From: Rubneribacter badeniensis
GTDB lineage: Bacteria > Actinomycetota > Coriobacteriia > Coriobacteriales > Eggerthellaceae
Assembly (NCBI RefSeq): GCF_002899695.1
Contig: NZ_PPEL01000005.1
Span: forward strand, 17,117-81,116
Reading direction: 5' to 3'
DNA length: 64,000 nt
Shown: positions 41,651 through 50,639 of the stretch, in pieces
How positions within the stretch are numbered: position 1 is the first letter of the stretch
Layout of the letters: every line of letters begins with the position of its first letter
Translations under genes and position numbers: made by a program
Notes under the pieces: generated by a model
Database searches by the model: none
What the model was told of the DNA's origin: nothing
The model's input: the letters and a program-made list of their open reading frames with translations, nothing else

Positions 41651-42645
41651 GCGCAGACGCGCGCGGTTCGGTCGAAGGGGCCGCAAGGGCCTCCGGCTCA
41701 GAAGAGGCCGGCGAAAAGGAGAAGGGAGCGTTCGGCCGCCTCACGGTCCGCATGGCCGTGCAGTTGGCGGCGCCGCACACCTGGCCCGCGGCCATCCTGC
41801 CGGCGCTCGTGGCCACCGCCGCCGCCATCGCGCACGCGCCGTCCGCGTCGCTGGCGACGGCGTGCGTGCTTTTGGCCATCTGCGTGCTCATGCAGTCGGC
41901 GGTGAACACGTTCAACGACTACTACGACTACGTGAAGGGCGCCGACTCGGCCGACGACAACGTGGACCCCACCGACGCCGTGCTCGTGCACAACAACGTG
42001 GATCCGCGCGCGGCGCTCGGCCTCGCCATCGGGTTCTTGGCGGCGGCGTTCACGCTCGGAGGGTACGTGATCTGGGTGGCAGGGTGGATCCCGCTCGCTA
42101 TCGGCGTCGTGGGCGCCGCCGCGGTCGTGCTGTACTCGGCAGGAAAGACGCCCGTCTCGTACCTGCCCATCGGCGAGCTGGTAAGCGGGCTGGTGATGGG
42201 CGGGCTCATCCCGCTCGCGTGCTACCAGGCGCTCACGGGCGCGTTCGACCTGCGCGCGCTTCTGTGGGCGGTTCCCACCATCGTGGGCGTGGGGCTCATC
42301 ATGATGACCAACAACACCTGCGACGTGGAGAAGGACGTCGCGGCGGGGCGGCGCACGCTGCCGGTGCTTTTGGGGCGCGGGCGCGCGCGGCGCCTGTACC
42401 GTGCGCTCGTCCTCGCTTGGCCGGTCGCCATCGCGATCCTCGTGGCGGCGTGCTTCGCGGGCGGGATCGTGGTGCTGCCGTTCATGCTGCTGGCGGCCTG
42501 GCCGCTCGTCGCCGCGCTTTTGAAGAACCCGCTTCGCCCCGAGGCGCGCATCGGCGCGATGGCGCAGATATGCAGCGCGAACGTGGCGCTCGGCGCGTTC
42601 TACGCCGCCGCCATCCTCGCGAGCGGTGCCGTGGCGGCTGCGTGA
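41647..42645 (+). CDS. UbiA-family prenyltransferase (MenA-like)
   Basis: Integral membrane enzyme of 332 residues with about eight helices after a charged N-terminus of about 35 residues. Asp-rich motif 1 is NTFNDYYDYVKGAD, binding polyprenyl diphosphate through Mg2+, and motif 2 is NNTCDVEKDVAAGRRTLP. These resemble MenA/MqnP-type transferases that prenylate dihydroxynaphthoate for menaquinone, the expected quinone of these anaerobes. No other menaquinone gene is nearby, so the exact substrate is an inference. ATG overlaps the preceding stop, and AAAGGAAG is the ribosome site. Confidence 0.88.
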   Translation: MSADARGSVEGAARASGSEEAGEKEKGAFGRLTVRMAVQLAAPHTWPAAILPALVATAAAIAHAPSASLATACVLLAICVLMQSAVNTFNDYYDYVKGADSADDNVDPTDAVLVHNNVDPRAALGLAIGFLAAAFTLGGYVIWVAGWIPLAIGVVGAAAVVLYSAGKTPVSYLPIGELVSGLVMGGLIPLACYQALTGAFDLRALLWAVPTIVGVGLIMMTNNTCDVEKDVAAGRRTLPVLLGRGRARRLYRALVLAWPVAIAILVAACFAGGIVVLPFMLLAAWPLVAALLKNPLRPEARIGAMAQICSANVALGAFYAAAILASGAVAAA

Positions 42646-42694
42646 CGCGCGTCGGCGCCGAGATGACCGTACGATCTCGATGAAAGGAACGTTA

Positions 42695-43180
42695 GTGGAA
42701 GGGACCCTCGTCGCCGCGCTTGCGGCATCGCTCGCCTCGATGGCGGCGTTCGCGCTTTTGGCCGTCATGTTCCGGCGCGGATCGTGGCTGTTCCTGCTCG
42801 CGGGCCGCACTGCGCGCGAAGGAGCCGACGAGCAGGGCGTGCGCGCGCTCGGGAAGCGCATGGCAGTCGTGCTCGTCGTCGGGAGCGCTCTCATGGCCAC
42901 GCTCGCCGCGTACCTCGGAGCCGAGATCGCGCGCGACGCGGCCGTCGCCTCCGTGGCCGCGATGGCCAACAACGCGGCCTTCCTCGCCCTGATCGCATCC
43001 CTGATCTGGTTCTTCGTTGTGCAGCGTCCCGCACGGCCCTCCGGAGGCGACGCCCCGGCGGGACGCATGGCCGCGCGCGTGCGCGCCGCGAGCCTCGCCC
43101 ATCTGCATCTGGCGACCATCCTCTTCGTGATCGCGTTGATCGGCGTCATCGCCGTGGTCGGCGTTTTGGCCGCGCTCTGA
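42695..43180 (+). CDS. Small four-helix membrane protein, DUF3784-like
   Basis: The 161-residue protein has about four hydrophobic helices. Between the first two lies FLLAGRTAREGADEQGVRALGKRM, which recalls the conserved loop of DUF3784 proteins; this is a weak resemblance. GTG 42695 has AAAGGA at good spacing; ATG 42680 is in frame but overlaps that site. It lies 49 bp after the prenyltransferase and is probably co-transcribed. Function unknown. Confidence 0.65.
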   Translation: MEGTLVAALAASLASMAAFALLAVMFRRGSWLFLLAGRTAREGADEQGVRALGKRMAVVLVVGSALMATLAAYLGAEIARDAAVASVAAMANNAAFLALIASLIWFFVVQRPARPSGGDAPAGRMAARVRAASLAHLHLATILFVIALIGVIAVVGVLAAL

Positions 43181-43234
43181 CGCGGCCGCCTCCTCCCCTT
43201 TCGGATTCCGCGTCCATCCGCTTCGGCGAGCGCG

Positions 43235-44197
43235 TCACCTCCAAAGGATCTGGACAGGGTCTGCGAGCGCGTCGGGGAGCGCGGCGAGGTCGAACGTCTC
43301 GAGCAGCTCTTCGGGCGTGGCGGGGTCGCCCGTGGGCGCGAGGCCGGTGAGCCCTGCGATGTGGCCGAGCAGCGCTTCGGGCGTTTTGAAGCGGCTGAGC
43401 AGGGCGTCGAGGGAGGCGTCGCGGTCGCGTTTCGACAGGCGCCGGTCGCGTTCGGCCACGAGCAGCGGGATGTGCGCGTAGGCGGGATGGGGAAGGCCGA
43501 GCAGCGTCTGCAGGTGCATCTGCTGCGGGGTCGAGCAGAGAAGGTCCACGCCGCGCACGACCGAGTTCACCCCCTGGGCCGCATCGTCCACCACGACGGC
43601 CAGCTGGTAGGCGAACGCGCCGTCCGAGCGGCGCACGAGGAAGTCCCCGCAGTCTTGCGCAAGGTTCTGGGAGTACGGGCCCTGCACCGAATCGACGAGC
43701 GACACGCTTTCGTCCGATACGCGCAGACGCTGCGCGGGCGTGCGCTTTTGCGCCCGGCAGGCACGCTCCGTATCCGTGAGGTCGCGGCACGTGCCGGGGT
43801 AGACCGCCTTCTCGCCGCGATGGGGCGCGCTTGCGGCATGCAGGTCGGCCCGGGTGCAGAAGCAGGGGTAGACAAGGCCTTGCGCGGACAGCTCGTCGAA
43901 GGCCGCCCGGTAGGCATCTTCCCGGTCGTGCTGGAAGTAGGGGCCTTCGTCCCAGAACAGGCCGAGGGCTTCGAAATCGCGCTGCGCGGCATCCGCATAG
44001 GCGGGCTTCGAGCGCTCTTGGTCGAGATCCTCGATGCGCAGCACGATGCGCCCGCCCTGCGATTTCGCCACGAGCCATGCGGCGAGCGCCGCGAACACGT
44101 TGCCCGCGTGCATGCGCCCTGTGGGAGACGGCGCGAAGCGTCCGACCACAGGGTCGCGGCCGATCGCTTCGCCTGGCCTGGGGCCGAGGTGCTCCAT
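43235..44197 (-). CDS. gluQRS: Glutamyl-Q tRNA(Asp) synthetase
   Basis: Stand-alone catalytic core of glutamyl-tRNA synthetase that attaches glutamate to queuosine34 of tRNA(Asp). The 320-residue product has the HIGH-like RFAPSPTGRMHAGN, IEDLDQER, a zinc-site pair (CFCT and YPGTC) and the KMSKS-like RLSKRDRD. The anticodon-binding domain of GltX is absent, which together with the zinc site marks GluQRS. Single gene, convergent with the small membrane-protein gene. Confidence 0.92.
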   Translation of the reverse strand: MEHLGPRPGEAIGRDPVVGRFAPSPTGRMHAGNVFAALAAWLVAKSQGGRIVLRIEDLDQERSKPAYADAAQRDFEALGLFWDEGPYFQHDREDAYRAAFDELSAQGLVYPCFCTRADLHAASAPHRGEKAVYPGTCRDLTDTERACRAQKRTPAQRLRVSDESVSLVDSVQGPYSQNLAQDCGDFLVRRSDGAFAYQLAVVVDDAAQGVNSVVRGVDLLCSTPQQMHLQTLLGLPHPAYAHIPLLVAERDRRLSKRDRDASLDALLSRFKTPEALLGHIAGLTGLAPTGDPATPEELLETFDLAALPDALADPVQILWR

Positions 44198-44483
44198 GTT
44201 CGCCTCCTTGCCTTGTCGAGCGCGTCCCCGCCTCTTTCGCGCGGACGGCGCGTCCCGGAGTCCGCATTCTTCCCGGAATCGAAGACGACCAACGCCGCCG
44301 TGGGCGAAAACGGCGTGATCTGCGCATCGGGATTCGGTCGCGAAGCCGATCGCCGATCACGCCATCCGGGCATTCTCGCCCGTCGCTCTGTGCGACGACG
44401 CGGTCGGCATCCGGCTGTCCGCGAATCCTTCCGCAAAGGGCGGGGCTTCGTCCAACCAGCCGGAATCGCCCATCCCTTGTCCG
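44198..44483. other. Intergenic region with long-range hairpin
   Basis: No gene. GGCGTGATC (44312-44320) pairs with GATCACGCC (44355-44363), enclosing a further imperfect stem. It lies downstream of paaK on the minus strand and upstream of gluQRS, so it may act in termination of the IOR operon or as a gluQRS leader. Confidence 0.4.
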
Positions 44484-45848
44484 TCAAGCCGACGGCTTCC
44501 TCCTGTCCTCCACGTGCCGCGCCTTGCCCGTGGTGCGCTCGATGCCGCCGGGCTCCACGAGCTTCACGCGCGCCCCTACGAGGAGCACGCCCTTCAGGCG
44601 CTCCTCGACAAGGCGGCGCAGCGCCTCCATCTGCTGGAATGAGTCGCTGAACGCCTCGGGCTTGAGTTCCGCGTGCACGGTCATGCGGTCGAGGCCCCTG
44701 GCGGTGTCGACGACGATGCGGTAATGGGGCGCGACGCCCTCGATGCCGGCGAGCACGTCTTCCACCTGCGAGGGGAACACGTTCGTGCCGCGGATGATGA
44801 GCATGTCGTCGGAGCGCGAGCGCACCTTCCGCATGCGCGCGTGGGTGCGCCCGCAGGCGCACGGCTCGCAGGTGACGCGCGTGAGGTCGTGCGTGCGGTA
44901 GCGCAGGACGGGGATGGCCTGCTTGCCGAGCGGCGTGAGCACAAGCTCGCCCTCCTCGCCGTCGGGCACCGGCTCGCCGGTGTCGGGATCGACCACCTCC
45001 CAGAGGAAGTGGTCCTCGGCGATGTGCTGCATGTCGCGGCTGGCCAAGCACTCGCCCGACACGCCCGGCCCCATGACCTCGGTGAGGCCGTAGTTGTCGG
45101 TGCACACGATGTGCATGCGGCCCTCGATCTCGGCCTTGAGGCCCGGAGGGCACGGCTCGCCGCCGAACAGGCCCACGCGCAGCGTCGAGGCCTTCCAGTC
45201 GAACCCCATCTGCTCCCCCACCTCGCACATGTGCAGCGCGTAGGAGGGCGTGGCCACGAGCACGGTGGTGCCGTAGTCCTCGATCATGGCGATGTGCCGC
45301 TCGGTGTTGCCCGAGCCGGCGGGGATCATCATGCAGCCCAGCTTCTGCAGCCCGTAGTGCAGCCCGAAGCCGCCGGTGAACATGCCGTAACCGAACGCCA
45401 TCTGCGCGCGGTCGCCCGGCACGACGCCCGCCATCTGCACGAGGCGCATGATGCAGTCGGCCCACAGGTCCATGTCATGGGCGTTGTAGCCCACGACGAT
45501 GGGCTTTCCCGTGGTGCCCGAGGAGGCGTGCAGCTCCACCACCTCGTCGAGCGACACGGCGAACAGGCCGTAGGGGAAGGTGTCGCGCAGCACGGACTTG
45601 TCCGTGAAGGGAAGCTTGCGCACGTCTTCGAGCGTTCTGATGTCGGCGGGCGACACGCCCTGCTCGTCCATGCGCGCGCGGTACCACGGCACGCGCTCGT
45701 AGGTCCAGGCCACCTGCTCGATGAGGCCGGCCAGCTGGATGGCCCTGATGCGCTCGCGCGAGGCGCATTCGACGGAGGGGTTGTGGATGGGCAGTTCGGA
45801 GAAATCGCCCGCCGCCGCAGCGGCCAAGGCCGCGCCTTTCACGGTCAT
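44484..45848 (-). CDS. paaK: Phenylacetate-CoA ligase family enzyme (IOR-linked)
   Basis: AMP-forming aryl-acetate:CoA ligase of 454 residues. It has the adenylation motif LHASSGTTGKPIVVGYN, YGLTEVMGPGV, and the zinc/ACG segment CEPCACGRTHARM, followed by the hinge DDMLIIRGTNVFPSQ. It is the last gene of iorA-iorB-ACT-paaK, 5 bp after the ACT gene. Together they link aryl-pyruvates and aryl-acetates through aryl-acetyl-CoA. In methanogens similar pairs salvage aryl acids into aromatic amino acids. It shares overall architecture with the second paaK at 51-52 kb. Confidence 0.92.
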   Translation of the reverse strand: MTVKGAALAAAAAGDFSELPIHNPSVECASRERIRAIQLAGLIEQVAWTYERVPWYRARMDEQGVSPADIRTLEDVRKLPFTDKSVLRDTFPYGLFAVSLDEVVELHASSGTTGKPIVVGYNAHDMDLWADCIMRLVQMAGVVPGDRAQMAFGYGMFTGGFGLHYGLQKLGCMMIPAGSGNTERHIAMIEDYGTTVLVATPSYALHMCEVGEQMGFDWKASTLRVGLFGGEPCPPGLKAEIEGRMHIVCTDNYGLTEVMGPGVSGECLASRDMQHIAEDHFLWEVVDPDTGEPVPDGEEGELVLTPLGKQAIPVLRYRTHDLTRVTCEPCACGRTHARMRKVRSRSDDMLIIRGTNVFPSQVEDVLAGIEGVAPHYRIVVDTARGLDRMTVHAELKPEAFSDSFQQMEALRRLVEERLKGVLLVGARVKLVEPGGIERTTGKARHVEDRRKPSA

Positions 45849-45853
45849 GTCGG

Positions 45854-46300
45854 TCACGCGTCTCGCCGCCCTTCGTTTCGGGCGAGAGGGGCGGCGAGCG
45901 CGTCTTGGCCCACGAGCTCCACCGGCTCGGAGGCCAGCAGCTCCTCGGCCCGCCCGATGTCCTCGACGGACAGCGCGATGTAGGTGGAGATGAGCGAGTA
46001 GCTGTACGTCACGTTGATGCCGCAGTCGGCCATGACGCCCATCACCCGCGCGAGCTCGCCCGGTTCGTCGTTCAGGCGGACGCACAGAACGTCGCCGATC
46101 CTGGCCGCCGCGCCCATGTCGCGCAGCACGGCGAGCGCGCGCTCGGGCGCGTCGACGATGAAGCGCACGATGCCGTAATCGCCCGTGTCCGAGGCGCTGT
46201 AGCCGCGCACGCTCACCTGGGCCTCCTCGAAGGCGTCGAGCACGCGGCGCAGATGGCCGGGCCTGCTTTCCAGAAAGACGCTGATCTGCCGCACGCTCAT
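45854..46300 (-). CDS. Tandem ACT-domain protein
   Basis: The 148-residue protein is made of two ACT domains (ISVFLESRPGHLRRVLDAFEEAQVSVRG... and LCVRLNDEPGELARVMGVMADCGINVTYSYS...). ACT pairs bind amino acids; the position between iorB and paaK suggests sensing of an aromatic amino acid. Proteins of this kind are common next to paaK/ior genes. It overlaps iorB by 4 bp. Its paralogue lies beside the second paaK. Confidence 0.88.
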   Translation of the reverse strand: MSVRQISVFLESRPGHLRRVLDAFEEAQVSVRGYSASDTGDYGIVRFIVDAPERALAVLRDMGAAARIGDVLCVRLNDEPGELARVMGVMADCGINVTYSYSLISTYIALSVEDIGRAEELLASEPVELVGQDALAAPLARNEGRRDA

Positions 46301-46905
46301 GACCGCGCCCCTTCCCTGTCGGCGGCTTCTTGCGCGAAGGCGAAGCCTGCGCGGAACGCGGCGAGGTTGGCGTCTACGGTCTTGGGGGGCACGCGGGACG
46401 CGACGACCTTCTCCCAGGCATCCTGCGAGAAGTCGAGCTTCGTCGCGAGGGCGCCGAGCAGCACCACGTTCGCCGATTTCGGCGAGCCCTCCTCGGCGGC
46501 GATGGCGCCGGCCGGGATGAGCGTGGCCCCGGCCTCCCGCAACCGCTCATGGGCGCGCTCGGGCATGGCCGCATGCCCGATGAGCACAGGCAGCGGCTGG
46601 ATGGCCTCGTCGGACACCAGAAGGTGGCCGCCCGCGCGCACGTTCGGCAGGTTGCGCAGAGCCTCGGTGGTCTCGAAGGCCACGACGCAGTCGGCGCACC
46701 CCGGATCGCTCACCATCGACCGCACCCCGTCTCTGCCGAAGCGCACGACGGTGGTCACGGCTCCTCCGCGCTGCGACATGCCGTGGATCTCGGACACCTT
46801 CGCGTCGTAGCCGGCCTCGAGCGCCGCATGGGCCAGCAGATCGGCCGCGAGGACGGTGCCCTGCCCTCCGACGCCGCACAGAAGCACGGTGGTCACGCTA
46901 CTCAT
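46297..46905 (-). CDS. iorB: Indolepyruvate ferredoxin oxidoreductase, beta subunit
   Basis: The 202-residue gamma-type subunit begins with the glycine-rich CGVGGQGTVLAADLLA and contains EIHGMSQRGGAVTTVVRFG, both diagnostic for IorB and related pyruvate/ketoisovalerate oxidoreductase subunits. With IorA it oxidises aryl-pyruvates to aryl-acetyl-CoA, CO2 and reduced ferredoxin, or the reverse. It overlaps iorA by 8 bp. Confidence 0.94.
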   Translation of the reverse strand: MSSVTTVLLCGVGGQGTVLAADLLAHAALEAGYDAKVSEIHGMSQRGGAVTTVVRFGRDGVRSMVSDPGCADCVVAFETTEALRNLPNVRAGGHLLVSDEAIQPLPVLIGHAAMPERAHERLREAGATLIPAGAIAAEEGSPKSANVVLLGALATKLDFSQDAWEKVVASRVPPKTVDANLAAFRAGFAFAQEAADREGARS

Positions 46906-48664
46906 GGAAGCCTCCTTCCAGCGGAGATCCCTCGGATCCGCGCTGCACGATGGCCCGGTAAGCGCAGTACTGCGCGCACTGGCCGCAGCCGACGCACTGC
47001 GCGGCGTCGATGAGCGCGCGGTTGCTCGCGGGCTCCTTCGCGACGGCCGGACAGCCGAGCGTCGAGCAGACGCCGCAGGCGGTGCAGCCGTCGGTCACGA
47101 CGTAGGGCGCGTCTCGGCGCCGATCGATGAGCACGCAGGGGCTGCGGAACACGATCACGGTGAGCTCGGGGTTGGCCGCGGCCTCCTTGAGCGCCCGGCG
47201 CACGGCCCGCGCGTCGTTCGGGTCGACGGTCCGCACGTCCTCGACGCCCACGGCGCGCACGACGCCCTCGAGGTCGAGCTCGCGCGAAGGGCGCTTCTGC
47301 AGCGTCTCGCCGTTGAAGGGGTTGCCCTGGCGGCCCGTCATGGCCGTGGTGCGGTTGTCGAGCACGCACACGGTGCCGCCGCCTTTGTTGTACACGGTGG
47401 AGATGAGCGCGGAGAGGCCCGAATGGGCGAACGTCGAATCGCCGATGACGCCCACGACGGGACGGTGCTCGGCGCCGGCCCAGGCCAGCTCGAAGCCGTG
47501 CGACATGGACACCGAGGCACCCATGTCCACGCACGCGTCCATGGCCGAAAGCGGCGGCAGCGCGCCGAGCGTGTAGCAGCCGATATCGCCTGTGACCACG
47601 GCCTTCATGCGCGAGAGCTCCTTGAACACGAGGCGGTGCGGGCACCCTGCGCACAAGGCCGGGGGACGTCCGGGCACGTCGTCGGGCATCGGCAGGCAGG
47701 CGGGCTCCTCGATGCCGAACGCGGCGCGCACGAGGCCGGGCGAGAGCTCCCCGTCGCGCGGCAGCGGATGCGGGAAGGCCGACACCTCCACGCCGAGGGC
47801 GCGCACGCTCTCGCTCAGGTACTCCGAGGCCTCCTCCACCACGTACAGGGACTCCATGCTCGCGGCGAAGGCGCGCAGCGCCTCGGCGGGCAAGGGCCAG
47901 GTGCAGCCCAGCTTGAACACGCTCGCCTCCGGCAGCGCCTCGGCCACGTGCTGAAAGGCCGCCCCCGCGCACACGACGCCGACGGCGCTTCCTCTGCGCA
48001 CGACCTCGTTGTAGGGGCAGTCCTCGGCCCAGGCGCGCAGCGAGTCGATGCGCGCGAGCTGCGCTTTGCGACGGGGCTTGGCGAACGCGGGCATCATGAC
48101 CCACTTCGCAGGGTCGCTCTCGTAGGGCTTGGACGGAGCCTCCACCCTGTCTCCCGGCTCGACCGGGGTCTTCGTATGGGACACGCGCACCGTGGAGCGG
48201 ATGAGCACCGGCACATCGAAGCGTTCGGACAGCTCGTAGGCCTCGCGCGCGAAGCGCAGCGCCTCGGCGGAGTCGGCGGGCTCGAGCATGGGGATGTGCG
48301 CGGCGCGGGCGTAGAAGTGGCTGTCCTGCTCGTTTTGCGACGAGTACATGCCGGGGTCGTCCGCGGCCAAGATCACGAACCCGCCTCCCACGCCCGTGTA
48401 CGCGGCGGTGAACAGCGGGTCGGCCGCCACGTTCACGCCGACGTGCTTCATCGTGGAGAGCACGCGCGCTCCCGCGGCGGAGGCCCCCACGGCCACCTCC
48501 ACGGCCACCTTCTCGTTCACGCACCACTCGGCGTACACGCCGTCCTTTTTCGCGAACGCCTCCATCGTCTCGGTGGAGGGCGTGCCCGGATACGCCGTTC
48601 CGATGCGCGCTCCGGCCTCCCACGCTCCTTGGGCGATGGCCTCGTTGCCTGACATCAGCTCCAT
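46898..48664 (-). CDS. iorA: Indolepyruvate ferredoxin oxidoreductase, alpha subunit
   Basis: The 588-residue thiamine-diphosphate enzyme starts LMSGNEAIAQGAWEAG with GTAYPGTPSTETME. It has a TPP/Mg site region (GDIGCYTLG and GDSTFAHSGL) and ends in two [4Fe-4S] motifs, CTACGVCSTLGCP and CVGCGQCAQYC. ATG 48664 with AAAGGG upstream was chosen over an extension. Ferredoxin partners are expected; the Ech hydrogenase encoded 5 kb away uses the same carrier. First gene of iorA-iorB-ACT-paaK. Confidence 0.95.
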   Translation of the reverse strand: MELMSGNEAIAQGAWEAGARIGTAYPGTPSTETMEAFAKKDGVYAEWCVNEKVAVEVAVGASAAGARVLSTMKHVGVNVAADPLFTAAYTGVGGGFVILAADDPGMYSSQNEQDSHFYARAAHIPMLEPADSAEALRFAREAYELSERFDVPVLIRSTVRVSHTKTPVEPGDRVEAPSKPYESDPAKWVMMPAFAKPRRKAQLARIDSLRAWAEDCPYNEVVRRGSAVGVVCAGAAFQHVAEALPEASVFKLGCTWPLPAEALRAFAASMESLYVVEEASEYLSESVRALGVEVSAFPHPLPRDGELSPGLVRAAFGIEEPACLPMPDDVPGRPPALCAGCPHRLVFKELSRMKAVVTGDIGCYTLGALPPLSAMDACVDMGASVSMSHGFELAWAGAEHRPVVGVIGDSTFAHSGLSALISTVYNKGGGTVCVLDNRTTAMTGRQGNPFNGETLQKRPSRELDLEGVVRAVGVEDVRTVDPNDARAVRRALKEAAANPELTVIVFRSPCVLIDRRRDAPYVVTDGCTACGVCSTLGCPAVAKEPASNRALIDAAQCVGCGQCAQYCAYRAIVQRGSEGSPLEGGFHE

Positions 48665-48745
48665 GTGCGAACCCTTTCGCGGGCGGATCCCCCCTTCGGG
48701 CGCCCATTCCTTTTCGGAGCGCCGCACGCGCTCCCCTCTCGTTCG

Positions 48746-48774
48746 AAAAACGGCGCCCGCGCCGCGGCGCGGGC
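48746..48774 (-). terminator. Terminator after the FHA gene
   Basis: The 20-nt palindrome 48755-48774 (all G/C) is followed on the minus strand by GCCG and five T (48750-48746). It separates the dacA-FHA transcript from iorA. Confidence 0.7.
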
Positions 48775-48776
48775 CG

Positions 48777-49217
48777 CTACTCCTCCTTGTAGACGAGGCA
48801 GAACGCCCCGATCTGGATGACGTCGCCGGACGCGAGCCTGCGGCACTCCACGCTCTCGTTGTTCACCCACACGCCGTTGAAGGAGTTCGCGTCGCGGATG
48901 ACGTAGCCGCCGCCGTCGGGCTCCACTGCAGCATGGGAGCGCGACACGGTCATGTCGTTCAGGAACACGTCGCATTGCGGGCTGCGCCCGATGGACAGCG
49001 GCTCGTCGCCGAGCTGGAGCGTCACGCCGGCAGACGGTCCGCGCACCACGTGGAGCGCGGCGCGGGCCTGCGGGGCGGCCTCCACGGAAGGCGGGGCGTC
49101 GTCGAGCGGCACCGGCTCGAAGCGCTGCGTGGCGCCGAGCAGTTTGAAGCCGCACTGCGGACAGGCGGCGGCGTCGGACTCGACGGGGTTGCTGCATACG
49201 GGGCAGAGCGTGGTCAT
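48777..49217 (-). CDS. Zinc-ribbon FHA-domain protein
   Basis: The 146-residue protein has an N-terminal zinc ribbon (CPVC and CPQC, residues 5-22), a short acidic linker and a C-terminal FHA domain (about 55-143). The FHA domain has the phospho-threonine-binding pattern LSIGRSPQCDVFLNDMTVSRSHA and NSFNGVWVNN. FHA domains bind phosphothreonine and in actinobacteria often read PknA/PknB-type kinases. It lies 24 bp downstream of dacA and ends at a terminator. Partner unknown; no kinase gene in the window. Confidence 0.88.
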   Translation of the reverse strand: MTTLCPVCSNPVESDAAACPQCGFKLLGATQRFEPVPLDDAPPSVEAAPQARAALHVVRGPSAGVTLQLGDEPLSIGRSPQCDVFLNDMTVSRSHAAVEPDGGGYVIRDANSFNGVWVNNESVECRRLASGDVIQIGAFCLVYKEE

Positions 49218-49241
49218 GGCGTTATCCTCTCTCGACGCCGC

Positions 49242-50639
49242 TCATGCGGCGGTTTTGTCGACGACGAGCGGCGTTTCGTTCAACGTGACGGACGAGGCCG
49301 ACTGGGGCTGGCCCGAGAAGCCGCGCAGCAGCCGCTCCCACCAGACGCCGACGCCCTCGAAGAAGTCGGGCGCGTCAAGGTCCTCGCACGCCACGAGGTC
49401 GAGCGTGGCGATCTCCTCGTTGCGTTGCTTGAACGTGATGGTCCCCACCTTGTCGCCCGCGCGCACGTCCCCCTCGAGCTTCTCGAAGGAGAGCGTCTGG
49501 CTCACGTTGCCGTTGAGGTCGAAGATCTCGACCGCCGCGTCCGGGTCGGAGAGCGTCGTCTTCACGGTCTTGTCGATCCAGCCCTCGTGGGCCACCTCGG
49601 CGACGACGGGAACCTCCGCGCCGTCGCACGTCGTCGTTTCGGGGCTGTTGGCCAGCTGATAGGACACAAGGTGCTCGTAGACCCACTCGCACAGCGTCTT
49701 GGCGTCCTCGAAGCGCTGAGCCTCGGAGGACGAGTTGAGGACGATGGCGTACAGCTCGCGCGCTCCGTTGTTGGCGGCGCCTGCGAACGAGGGGCCCGCC
49801 AACGCGGTGAAGCCGGTCTTGACGCCGATGGCATGCTCGTAGACGTCGAGGAACCCGTCGGTGGTCTCCAGGTGGATGGTCGCCTCCGCGCCGTCGCGCA
49901 CGACCGCGATGTCGGTGCTGCCGCCGGAGACGATGGAGCGGAACACGTCGTTTTCCATGGCGTGGCGAACCACGGCCGCCACATCGGCCGCCGTGCTGTG
50001 CAGATCGCCCGCGTACTGGTCGTAATCGAGGCCGTGGGGGTTCTCGTAGACGGTGTCGGCGCAGCCGAGCTCGGCCGCCTTCTCGTTCATCCGCTCGACG
50101 AACGCCTCGACGCTTCCTCCCAGCGCCTCGGCGATGGCCACGGCCGCGTCGTTGCCGGAAGGCACGAGCAGCGCCTTGAGCGCCGTCTCCAAGTCCATGA
50201 CGTCGCCTTCCTGCAGGCCGGCCGACGACTCCCCCACGGCCGCAGCCGCCGCGGACACGGGGATAGCCGCATCGAGCGTCGTCTCGCCCGCCTCCACGGC
50301 GTCGAGCGCCACGACGGCCGTCATGATCTTCGTGATGGAGGCGATCTGCGCGGGGCTTTGAGCGTTGCGCTCGAAGTACACGGTGCCTTCCGCGTCCATC
50401 ACGAGGGCGTACTCCGCGTCGACGCTGGGACATTGCGCCACGGACAGCCCCCGCGCGTCGACGGTCTGCCCCAAGACGACGTCGGCCTTGCGCACGTCGG
50501 CGAAGGCTGGCGTGGGGAGGAAGGGGCAAAGCGCGGCGGCCAAGACGAGCGAGAGCGCGCACGCTCCGAGGCGCGCCCCGCGCGCACCGGCGCCCTTTCG
50601 CCGAAGCGGCGATCCGGTATGTCGGCGCGCGCTAGCCAA
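49242..50639 (-). CDS. dacA: D-alanyl-D-alanine carboxypeptidase (S11, DacA-like)
   Basis: Low-molecular-weight penicillin-binding protein that trims the terminal D-Ala of wall pentapeptides. The 465-residue product has a signal peptide with cleavage expected after PTPAFA near residue 47. The active-site motifs are SITK, PSGNDAA and GVKTGFT, and an extracellular C-terminal beta domain of about 100 residues follows. No obvious C-terminal anchor except a weak helix. It starts with TTG overlapping the ACT gene by 8 bp; GAGGAC lies upstream. Confidence 0.92.
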   Translation of the reverse strand: MASARRHTGSPLRRKGAGARGARLGACALSLVLAAALCPFLPTPAFADVRKADVVLGQTVDARGLSVAQCPSVDAEYALVMDAEGTVYFERNAQSPAQIASITKIMTAVVALDAVEAGETTLDAAIPVSAAAAAVGESSAGLQEGDVMDLETALKALLVPSGNDAAVAIAEALGGSVEAFVERMNEKAAELGCADTVYENPHGLDYDQYAGDLHSTAADVAAVVRHAMENDVFRSIVSGGSTDIAVVRDGAEATIHLETTDGFLDVYEHAIGVKTGFTALAGPSFAGAANNGARELYAIVLNSSSEAQRFEDAKTLCEWVYEHLVSYQLANSPETTTCDGAEVPVVAEVAHEGWIDKTVKTTLSDPDAAVEIFDLNGNVSQTLSFEKLEGDVRAGDKVGTITFKQRNEEIATLDLVACEDLDAPDFFEGVGVWWERLLRGFSGQPQSASSVTLNETPLVVDKTAA

